From Bacillota bacterium (GTDB lineage: Bacteria > Bacillota > Clostridia > Lachnospirales > Lachnospiraceae): 11,750 nucleotides of DNA. The notes under the pieces were generated by a model. The model did no database searches, had not been told where the DNA came from, and saw only the letters and a list, made by a program, of their open reading frames with translations. A program made the position numbers and the translations under genes. Shown here in pieces: positions 1 through 5,784 of this stretch; the stretch's first letter is position 1; the number at the start of each line of letters is the position of its first letter. The stretch is from contig JAEZRJ010000040.1 of the NCBI GenBank assembly GCA_023412855.1, positions 1-11,750 of the forward strand, written 5' to 3'.

Positions 1-299
1 CCGCCTGCAAGCGGAAGTGCAGCACCTTCATTCTTGAAAAGGATCATACCCTCTTCAGAAATCTTCACATTTAAATCAAGCCCCGCCTGTAATGCTTCTG
101 CCTTACTTGCATATGCAGACTCATAAAGAGCAGGTGTTTCCGATAACTCTGTCTGTGTTTCTTCTGAACTCGCAGATGTTTTTGGAGTTTCGGTTGTACT
201 TTCAGTCTGCTGCACATTGCCTCCGCAGGCTGTAAGACCAAGTACAAGAGCTCCGGATAACATCAGAGCCATTAATTTTTTTAACTTTTTCTCAATCAT
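1..299 (-). CDS. GH3-family beta-glucosidase-like lipoprotein, N-terminal part (runs off left edge)
   Basis: The first 99 codons of a minus-strand gene are present; the rest lies beyond base 1. ATG at 299-297 follows an AGGAGGG site (311-305) with a 5-nt gap. Residues 1-25 form a lipoprotein signal peptide: a basic start (MIEKKLKK), a hydrophobic core and a lipobox LTAC with Cys25 as the lipidated residue, so the protein should be anchored outside the membrane. A Ser/Thr/Glu-rich linker (about 29-53) follows. Residues 80-97 read ISEEGMILFKNEGAALPL, which closely resembles the conserved opening of the GH3 C-terminal domain (GMVLLKNE..LPL). In ordinary GH3 enzymes that motif lies hundreds of residues in. 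Here it follows the linker, as in the domain-swapped GH3 enzymes of clostridia and ruminococci where the C domain comes first. Expected role: release of glucose from beta-glucosides at the cell surface. The family call rests on one motif; the catalytic Asp is not in view. Confidence 0.72.
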   Translation of the reverse strand, partial: MIEKKLKKLMALMLSGALVLGLTACGGNVQQTESTTETPKTSASSEETQTELSETPALYESAYASKAEALQAGLDLNVKISEEGMILFKNEGAALPLAG

Positions 300-347
300 T
301 ATTTCCCTCCTTTTTCTCGCCTGTTTTTAAAGAATTTAGGCAATTAA

Positions 348-390
348 AATATATCATAATTTTTTCTTTTTTAACTTGGTTTACACAAAC
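348..390 (-). promoter_or_regulatory. Candidate promoter and operator for the GH3 lipoprotein gene
   Basis: On the minus strand, upstream of the ribosome binding site, there are overlapping -10-like hexamers TATGAT (358-353) and TATATT (353-348). Neither has a TTGACA-like -35 at 16-18 nt. An imperfect palindrome GTTTGTGTAAAC (390-379) sits about 40 nt above the expected transcription start and could be an activator or repressor site. It also overlaps the final stop of the kinase remnant. Assigned by eye in AT-rich DNA, so weak. Confidence 0.25.
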
Positions 391-738
391 TGTCCTCTTT
401 TTTTCATAAACTGTTTTTGAGTATGTATATATCTAACAAATTTGGAGATAGATTTTTGTACAGATTTCCCAATCATATTCTTCTTTCTGTTAAAAGGTAT
501 CAATATTGTCAGTTTAAACCATTTATCCTCTACATTGATACGTACCGAGAAAACAGCCATGTGAATCAGCCTTTTTTCCTTCTCAGGAACTTTTTTCACA
601 CTCGATGGCGTTGTCCAAAGTATTTCCAAAAATTGTACAGATATCCCTGATATTTGCGGCTTTCACACTGATTATCATTTCATCACTTAACGTCAAAGGA
701 AAACCATTCAGGAAAAAATAAAGGCAGGCGATAAATTA
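381..738 (-). pseudogene. Decayed GHKL sensor kinase fragment (frameshift, internal deletion, no N-terminus)
   Basis: On the minus strand, from a TAA at 738-736, one frame reads into RDICTIFGNTLDNAIECE (approx. 649-596). This matches the N box of the intact neighbouring kinase (MDICTLFGNSLDNAIECE). The frame then hits TGA. A shift of frame gives KVPEKEKRLIHMAVFSV, matching the neighbour's EEQEKRLIHVEVVS. It jumps at once to VRINVEDKWFKLTILIPF, matching VTINKKGNWFELNVVIPS at the neighbour's C-terminus. About 50 codons, including the G box (HGYGIKS), are therefore missing. The frame runs about 35 codons past the neighbour's normal end to a TAA at 383-381. The sensor domain and phospho-acceptor His are absent. 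This is the remnant of a second, related kinase; a working ATPase domain is not possible without the G box. Homology is clear from about 480 to 700; the outer limits are set by stop codons. Confidence 0.72.
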
Positions 739-754
739 CCATACTCCATGAAAC

Positions 755-808
755 AGTTTAGAACCGATGCAAGCCCAATATTTCAAGGCTTTACAGCGGT
801 TCTAAACT
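755..808. repeat. 54-bp hairpin with perfect 12-bp arms between kinase gene and kinase remnant
   Basis: AGTTTAGAACCG (755-766) is perfectly complementary to CGGTTCTAAACT (797-808). Inside lies a second stem, AAGCC (771-775) with GGCTT (787-791), giving a two-tier hairpin. It starts 25 nt after the kinase stop codon on the minus strand, the position expected of a terminator. Neither strand has a clear T-tract after the stem (minus strand continues GTTTCATGG), so a classical Rho-independent terminator is not shown. Alternatives are an RNA 3'-end stabiliser, a protein-binding site or the remnant of a mobile element. Confidence 0.6.
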
Positions 809-832
809 TTCTCAACTGTCAAAGATGAGGTT

Positions 833-2146
833 TTATTCTTTTGGCGATGGGATCACAACATTAAGCTCGAACCAGTTTCCTTTTTTGTTTATCGTTACCC
901 ATCCATCATATTTTTTTGCTGTATATTTGATACTCTTTATTCCATATCCATGAAAATCCTTGTTCAACTTCGTGGTGGCCGGAAGATTGTCCTCGATTTC
1001 AAGGTCTCCTTCAAAATAGTTTTCAAAACGGAGCACGATAAAATCCTTTTTCGAAACTACCTCCACATGAATGAGCCGTTTCTCCTGTTCCTCAATCTGA
1101 ATCTCGCATTCGATAGCGTTATCCAACGAATTACCAAATAACGTACAAATATCCATCACATGCATGAAGTTCAAGAGCTTACCATCTACCACGCAGGTCA
1201 ATTCAATATTATGTTTCTGGCAGGTAATGCTTTTTCCCGTAAGAATCGTATCCACTACAGAGTTTCCTGTTTTATTCTGTGCCTCATACATCTTGATTTC
1301 ACTTTCCATTTCATCCAGGAAAGCCAACCGCTTTGCCGAATCCTCTTCTGCCCGGAGAACCGCTATCTGATGTTTTAAATCGTGATATTTACGATTGACA
1401 ATATCAATACTCTCTCCTGATTTACGATACAAAGTATATTGACTCTGCAAAATATTCCGCATAGCATCCAAGTCATATTTTGCCTGCATCTCTCTTCTCA
1501 AAATGTGATATGCGTATAAAATAGTGAGTCCGCTTAGATCAACCAAGGTACGGATATTGAAAATCTCCCTCGTAATCTGGCTGCTGAAAGGTGTATTGGC
1601 ATAAACAAAACTCAGATTGCTCACGAAAAAGACTGTTGCCCCAATCGCAATGACGAAGATCAATTCCTTTACCGTTGTTTTTTCCTGAGAAAGATACATG
1701 TGCTTTCTTTCCAAAAAGAAAATCCCTGTATATACCATTGTATAAGTTGCCGCCAAAACAACCACGCCCAACCATAAACTTAAGTTTTCCGTGCTTTCCA
1801 CTGCATAATAATACAACTGCCATTCTAAGGAAGCGGCAAACTCCGCTAAAATAAAAGCTCTTATACAATAGTATCCTGCGTTAATCCAAGTCATCTCACA
1901 AGAAAAATAAAAGTAAAGAAGCATCAAACCAATCGCAAGAAACATACCCAAAAGCCAAAATTTTTCAGAAAAATGACCTGCCAGCTCCTGAACCAAGCAT
2001 TGTACAATCAGCGTTGCACCCATAAGAATTCCCATAAAAATGCCGCTATATCTCTTCTTCAGCATGAGAATATATATGCTGCACGCCGCCCATTCTGCTA
2101 TTCCAGTGTACAATCTCGGAATCTCCGTAAGGGTTACATGATCCAT
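833..2146 (-). CDS. Multi-pass GHKL sensor histidine kinase (AgrC/VirS-like, partner of LytTR regulator)
   Basis: This 437-residue membrane kinase should autophosphorylate on a signal and pass phosphate to the regulator encoded just before it. Residues 1-220 hold about six or seven hydrophobic segments (roughly 16-30, 34-54, 62-82, 88-108, 123-144, 159-180, 201-220), so the sensor is the membrane domain itself, as in peptide-sensing AgrC-type kinases. A helical linker leads to YHDLKHQ, with His255 the likely phospho-acceptor. Next come the N box NSLDNAIE (339-346) and the G box GYGIKS (400-405) of the HATPase_c fold; the chain ends VVIPSPKE. ATG overlaps the regulator's stop by one base (TAATG), and a GGAGGAG site (2160-2154) lies 7 nt upstream inside that gene, so the two are translationally coupled. 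The ligand is unknown: no AgrB protease or AgrD peptide gene is visible nearby. Family call is firm; the signal is not. Confidence 0.9.
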   Translation of the reverse strand: MDHVTLTEIPRLYTGIAEWAACSIYILMLKKRYSGIFMGILMGATLIVQCLVQELAGHFSEKFWLLGMFLAIGLMLLYFYFSCEMTWINAGYYCIRAFILAEFAASLEWQLYYYAVESTENLSLWLGVVVLAATYTMVYTGIFFLERKHMYLSQEKTTVKELIFVIAIGATVFFVSNLSFVYANTPFSSQITREIFNIRTLVDLSGLTILYAYHILRREMQAKYDLDAMRNILQSQYTLYRKSGESIDIVNRKYHDLKHQIAVLRAEEDSAKRLAFLDEMESEIKMYEAQNKTGNSVVDTILTGKSITCQKHNIELTCVVDGKLLNFMHVMDICTLFGNSLDNAIECEIQIEEQEKRLIHVEVVSKKDFIVLRFENYFEGDLEIEDNLPATTKLNKDFHGYGIKSIKYTAKKYDGWVTINKKGNWFELNVVIPSPKE

Positions 2147-2853
2147 TACATCGCTCCTCCCAAATAATTTGTCAATTCCTCCATAAATTCTTTTTTCCTT
2201 CCCCTGCTGATAGCTATACTTTCACCATTAATAATTACACAATCATTCTGTACACTGTCAACATAAGCCAAGTTCAAGAGACAGCCCTTGTTACAACGAA
2301 AGAAATCCGAGTCCTTTAATCGCTCTTCCGCCTCTTTCATTGTGGCAAAGGTAACATATTCCTCCGAGCGGGTATGGAAAATCAACCTATGTCCCTGACT
2401 TTCAATGTAACATATATCAGAAACATAAAGTTTAACTGTCCCCCCCTTTACTCCTACCGCAATAAAATTCTTTACCTTTTTGTTAATGCGCCCAATAGCC
2501 TTATCCAGACTTTGAGAAAATGAAAAATAGGACACTGGTTTTAAAACATAATCCGTAGCATTTACCGTATATCCGTTAATGGCATATTGAGCCATATTTG
2601 TTATAAAAATAATGATTACTTCAGGATCACTTTTACGAATAACGGAGGCTGCCGTCATCCCGTCCATGAATCTCATTTCTATATCAAGAAGAATGATATC
2701 GTATTCCGCCTTGTAATTCTCAACAATCTCATCTCCATCCGAAAAGGTTACGACACACAACTCCTGACTTCGCTCTCTTTGATACTGCATTAAATATTCT
2801 TTTAACTGTTCAACACTTATTGGATCATCATCTACAACAGCAATACGGATCAT
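2146..2853 (-). CDS. LytTR-family response regulator (AgrA/LytR-type)
   Basis: This cytoplasmic transcription factor of 235 residues has a receiver domain (1-120) and a LytTR DNA-binding domain (about 130-232). The receiver shows the acidic pocket VVDDDP (residues 6-11), phospho-acceptor Asp57 in LLDIEM, switch Thr85 in FITNM and Lys105 in VLKPV. The C-terminal part has the LytTR features KLYVSDICYIES, then FFRCNKGCLLNLAYV, then IAISRGRKKEF. I chose ATG at 2853-2851 because GGAAGGAG (2868-2861) ends 7 nt before it. An ATG nine codons further up (2880) has no such site and would fall at the predicted transcription start. It is first of a two-gene operon with the coupled sensor kinase. The family binds pairs of short direct repeats and often activates its own operon; no convincing pair was found here. 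The targets are unknown; the GH3 gene and the glucan synthase are only neighbours. Confidence 0.92.
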   Translation of the reverse strand: MIRIAVVDDDPISVEQLKEYLMQYQRERSQELCVVTFSDGDEIVENYKAEYDIILLDIEMRFMDGMTAASVIRKSDPEVIIIFITNMAQYAINGYTVNATDYVLKPVSYFSFSQSLDKAIGRINKKVKNFIAVGVKGGTVKLYVSDICYIESQGHRLIFHTRSEEYVTFATMKEAEERLKDSDFFRCNKGCLLNLAYVDSVQNDCVIINGESIAISRGRKKEFMEELTNYLGGAM

Positions 2854-2881
2854 AGGATTTCTCCTTCCTTTATTTATCAAT

Positions 2882-2910
2882 ATTATACAATAATCTCATA
2901 ATTTTTCCTA
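2882..2910 (-). promoter_or_regulatory. Promoter candidate for the regulator-kinase operon
   Basis: A perfect TATAAT lies on the minus strand at 2887-2882, preceded directly by TTG. Start of transcription would be near 2875, leaving a leader of about 20 nt that carries the GGAAGGAG site. At the proper distance the -35 position reads TAGGAA, a poor match, which fits a promoter needing an activator. This position also argues for the shorter regulator start at 2853. Confidence 0.5.
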
Positions 2911-2921
2911 TAATAAAAGAT

Positions 2922-2957
2922 ATAGGCATTGCCGGTCAATTTCCCCGCAACGCCTAT
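2922..2957 (-). terminator. Probable Rho-independent terminator ahead of the two-component operon
   Basis: On the minus strand ATAGGCGTTGC (2957-2947) pairs with GCAATGCCTAT (2932-2922), giving 11 pairs including one G-U, around a 14-nt loop. The following minus-strand bases ATCTTTTATTATA form a broken T-tract. It would stop read-through from the upstream glucan synthase genes just before the regulator's own promoter, insulating the two units. The interrupted T-run lowers certainty. Confidence 0.55.
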
Positions 2958-3331
2958 TCTCCAGATACTTTTTAATTATTAAAACGATGTCATTGCTTGC
3001 CTGACACATTACAACAACCAATGCTGTATAACATCTTTTGTTCTGTAGATAAACTACCATATAATCCTAACCCATACACTGAGCATTTCACAAATTGCAT
3101 CTTTTATTACACAAACGGGAAAAAATTTACCAAAAAATTATTTAAAAAGCAATTCCTTCAGTTGTTTTTTATTTCCTGTTTCAATATCCTTATTATTCTT
3201 TGACAGTTTTTTACGTTCAATACCAGTAAATATTGACCTTATTTGGACAATCTTATACAGCTACTTTTTTACATGGTAAATAATACCCAAAAGTAAAGGT
3301 GTTATTACCATATTCTTCCACATTAGCATAG
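2958..3331 (-). other. AT-rich intergenic spacer with an interrupted small frame (3138-3329)
   Basis: No full gene is visible between the GH94 gene and the terminator. One minus-strand frame starts with ATG at 3329, 2 nt after the GH94 stop (later ATGs at 3323 and 3311). It reads a short hydrophobic stretch MVITPLLLGIIYHVKK, meets TAG at 3263-3261, then continues open as LYKIVQIRSIFTGIERKK and a Lys/Asn/Leu-rich tail to TAA at 3140-3138. The total is about 63 codons with one internal stop. A weak GGAAG precedes the ATG at 3311. It could be a decayed small gene, a genuine peptide of 16-22 residues, or chance in A-rich DNA. No known family is recognised. A plus-strand frame at 2997-3203 has no ribosome binding site and looks accidental. 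Confidence 0.25.
3274..3310 (-). terminator. Hairpin after the GH94 gene, possible terminator or mRNA 3'-end element
   Basis: Starting 21 nt after the GH94 stop, TGGTAATAACACC (3310-3298) pairs with GGTATTATTTACCA (3287-3274) through 12 base pairs, with one bulged base and one mismatch, around a 10-nt loop. The minus strand continues TGTAAAAAAG, so there is no T-tract. The position suggests a transcript end, but intrinsic termination is not supported by the downstream bases. Confidence 0.35.
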
Positions 3332-5764
3332 CTATACAATAATCCGATGCCTTTTCCCGTCATCCTGGAGCATAACTCTATTCCCCTGAATTGATCTGTC
3401 GTCCACGGTAATTGCTTCCGTTGTCAATATTCCCTTGCTTCTACTTTCAACACTAATCTCATAGGAAGAACTCCCGTATTTATATTCGATGGAAAAGTCA
3501 CCGAAGCTTGCCGGCGTCGCCGGATCAATGATCAGCTCATTTCCCTCTTTGCGAATACCCAGAAACCAGTTTAACAATCCTTGGTACATCCAGCCTGCGG
3601 AACCGGTGTACCAGCTCCAGCCGCCTCTTCCCGTATAAGGCGGACTTAAGGATATATCCGCCGTCATTACATACGGTTCCTTTTCATACTTAAGCACATC
3701 TTTTCTGTTTTGCGTAATGTGAATCGGATTTAATATGGTAAACAAAGTCTCCGCCATGCTGTAATCATGCAGCATCGATGTGGCAATTGCCAGCCAGACC
3801 GCCGCATGAGTATATTGGCCTCCGTTTTCCCGTATGCCGGGGATATAATTTTTAATATAACCTGGATTTTTGCTCGTCTTGTTAAAGGGGGGCGCAAGAA
3901 GTAAGGAAAGGGCATCCTCTTCCCTTACCAGATAACGCCAGGCCGACTGCATTGCCGCTTCTGTCCGTTCCTTTCCCGCTCCCTTCGATATTACGCTCCA
4001 CGACTGGCTGATGGAATCTATCCTGCACTCATCGTTTTCCTTCGATCCGAGCTTCGAGCCGTCGTCATAAAAAGCCCGAAGGTACCACTCCCCGTCCCAT
4101 GCATTCTCTTCAATGCTTTGAAGCAGGGCTTCCCGTTTCTGCTTAAGTTCCCGGCCATAGGCCCCATCACCTTCCTGATGACACAGGGGAATAAAATCGC
4201 TAAGGACAGTATACAAGAACCAGGCCAGCCAGACACTTTCTCCCTTTCCCTGCATCCCCACCTCATTCATACCGTCATTCCAGTCACCTCCTCCCATAAG
4301 AGGAAGGCCGTGCTCTCCGAAACGAGTTCTATCGATGGCTTTTTTGCAATGCTCATAAACACTTTCCATGCGCTCGGAAATCTCTGGCACAAACATCGTC
4401 TCCTGTTGATCTTCCCTGAGGGACGGCCCTTTAATATAAGCTACCGGCTCCTTTAAAATTGAAAAATCTCCGGTACCCCGGATGTAGGCAACGGTACAAT
4501 AAGGCAGCCACAGCAAATCATCGGTTATTCTCGTCCTTACCCCGATTCCCATCGGAGGATGCCACCAATGCTGCACATCCCCTTCTTCGAACTGCCGGCT
4601 GCAGGCAATCAGAATTTGCCTGCGCAATATGCCCGGATCCGCAATGAGAAGTGAAAGGGAATCCTGAAGCTGATCCCGGTATCCATACGCTCCTCCGCAC
4701 TGATAAAAGCCTGCCCTTGCCTGAATACGGCAAGACACCGTCTGATAGAGCAGCCAGCCGTTAACAAGGATATCCACCGCCCTATCCTTCGTCTTTACCT
4801 GAACCGTCCCTAATAATCCGTCCCAGTGGGCTTTCACCCTGTCAAACTCTTTTTCAGCGGCAGCACACGCTCGATACTTATCTTTCATTTTATATATCTC
4901 GTTAAGGCTTTTGCTCTGTCCCAGTCCGAATAGTACCTCCTTGCACTCCTGCGGCTGCATTACAACAGATATCTGAATCGCTCCGCAGGGATCATAGCAT
5001 ACACCCGTATTGCAGGATAACTTTACTTCCGCTCCCCGCGGAGCCCGGATACTGCTCCCGTGCCCCAGAAACTCCTGTCTGTCTCCGGTATAACCGACGA
5101 CCGTTTCACTGGAAAAAAGGTAGGAATAAATGTTTTGAAAGTTCATGGCATAAATGTTCTTTGCGTATAAGCATTCATTCTCATTATCATAGGAGGTCAG
5201 AATGTAGGGGCTGGTATGCTCCCTCACCGTCCCCATGACCCATTCCACATAATAGGTCAGGCTCAGGTATTTCACTTTATCCGAACGGTTCGTGAGCTTG
5301 AGATTCCAAAGCTTCAACGACTCATCCAAAGGGGTAAAAACCGTCAGTTCCTGACCGATAAGCGCCTCCTCATGAAGAAATCTGCTGTATCCGAAACCAT
5401 GCCTTACCCGGTATATACCCCGGTCGGACCTTCCAAGGGACATAGGTGTCATTACCTCACCGGTCATTTCATCCAGAATATAGATTGCTTCAGAGGCTCT
5501 GTCACTTACGGGGTCGTTGGACCAGGGCGTAATCTTATTCTCCCTGCTGTTGATACTCCAGGTGAAACCGGCACCCGACTCCGATATTTGGAATCCAAAG
5601 CTCTCATTCGAGATAACATTAATCCAGGGGACCGGCGGTCTGTTATTACCCTCCAGCAGAATTTCATATTCTCTGCCTTCATTGGCAAATCCCCCGAATC
5701 CATTAAAAAACTCGTGATTTTGCGTTTCTTCTTCCTGTGCTGTCTGTGCATATGCTTTGTCCAA
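3332..5764 (-). CDS. GH94 glycoside phosphorylase module of cyclic beta-1,2-glucan synthase
   Basis: This 810-residue protein matches the C-terminal third of NdvB/CGS along its length. In that enzyme the GH94 domain phosphorolyses beta-1,2-glucan chains and so controls ring size. Residues 18-270 form the N-terminal beta-sandwich (FFNGFGGF, PWINV, WSINSREN, TPWSNDPVSD, YYVEWVMG). The (alpha/alpha)6 barrel follows: YGYRDQLQD (360-368), GDVQHWWHPP, TRITDDLLWLPY, GGGDWNDGMN (491-500, carrying the general-acid Asp of GH94), RIDSISQSW, GIRENGGQYTHAA (643-655) and TGSAGWMY (720-727); the last two regions bind phosphate in the family. There is no signal peptide or membrane segment, so it is cytoplasmic. 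The start is TTG at 5764, with AAGGAGG 8 nt upstream; the next in-frame Met is near residue 100, beyond conserved blocks. It lies 20 nt after the synthase gene's stop. In most homologues it is fused to that gene. A stand-alone sophorose-type phosphorylase is possible but less likely given the neighbour. Confidence 0.9.
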   Translation of the reverse strand: MDKAYAQTAQEEETQNHEFFNGFGGFANEGREYEILLEGNNRPPVPWINVISNESFGFQISESGAGFTWSINSRENKITPWSNDPVSDRASEAIYILDEMTGEVMTPMSLGRSDRGIYRVRHGFGYSRFLHEEALIGQELTVFTPLDESLKLWNLKLTNRSDKVKYLSLTYYVEWVMGTVREHTSPYILTSYDNENECLYAKNIYAMNFQNIYSYLFSSETVVGYTGDRQEFLGHGSSIRAPRGAEVKLSCNTGVCYDPCGAIQISVVMQPQECKEVLFGLGQSKSLNEIYKMKDKYRACAAAEKEFDRVKAHWDGLLGTVQVKTKDRAVDILVNGWLLYQTVSCRIQARAGFYQCGGAYGYRDQLQDSLSLLIADPGILRRQILIACSRQFEEGDVQHWWHPPMGIGVRTRITDDLLWLPYCTVAYIRGTGDFSILKEPVAYIKGPSLREDQQETMFVPEISERMESVYEHCKKAIDRTRFGEHGLPLMGGGDWNDGMNEVGMQGKGESVWLAWFLYTVLSDFIPLCHQEGDGAYGRELKQKREALLQSIEENAWDGEWYLRAFYDDGSKLGSKENDECRIDSISQSWSVISKGAGKERTEAAMQSAWRYLVREEDALSLLLAPPFNKTSKNPGYIKNYIPGIRENGGQYTHAAVWLAIATSMLHDYSMAETLFTILNPIHITQNRKDVLKYEKEPYVMTADISLSPPYTGRGGWSWYTGSAGWMYQGLLNWFLGIRKEGNELIIDPATPASFGDFSIEYKYGSSSYEISVESRSKGILTTEAITVDDRSIQGNRVMLQDDGKRHRIIV

Positions 5765-5784
5765 AGCCTCTTCCTCCTTAACGC
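5765..5784 (-). promoter_or_regulatory. Ribosome binding site fixing the TTG start of the GH94 gene
   Basis: The 20-nt gap between the synthase stop (TAG, 5787-5785) and the TTG start contains AAGGAGG (5779-5773), near-perfect Shine-Dalgarno, 8 nt before TTG. This supports re-initiation by ribosomes finishing the upstream gene. The same bases also read as GTT AAG GAG GAA GAG GCT in the GH94 frame (VKEEEA), so the site may be a chance product of a Glu/Lys-rich linker. Confidence 0.6.

Noticed and set aside
417..650. Plus-strand open frame of 77 codons
   Set aside because: It is antisense to the kinase remnant, lacks a ribosome binding site, and shows no family resemblance.
2854..2880. ATG at 2880 as the response regulator start
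   Set aside because: It has no ribosome binding site and lies at or before the predicted transcription start; ATG at 2853 has GGAAGGAG 7 nt upstream and begins the receiver domain directly.
2997..3203. Plus-strand open frame of 68 codons in the spacer
   Set aside because: No ribosome binding site or promoter precedes it and its composition (Phe/Asn/Lys) is that of random AT-rich sequence.
3203..3220. ACAGTTTTT and TACGTTCAA as LytTR direct repeats
   Set aside because: The two GTT cores are only 9 nt apart, not the roughly 21-22 nt spacing typical of AgrA-type sites, and each half deviates from consensus.
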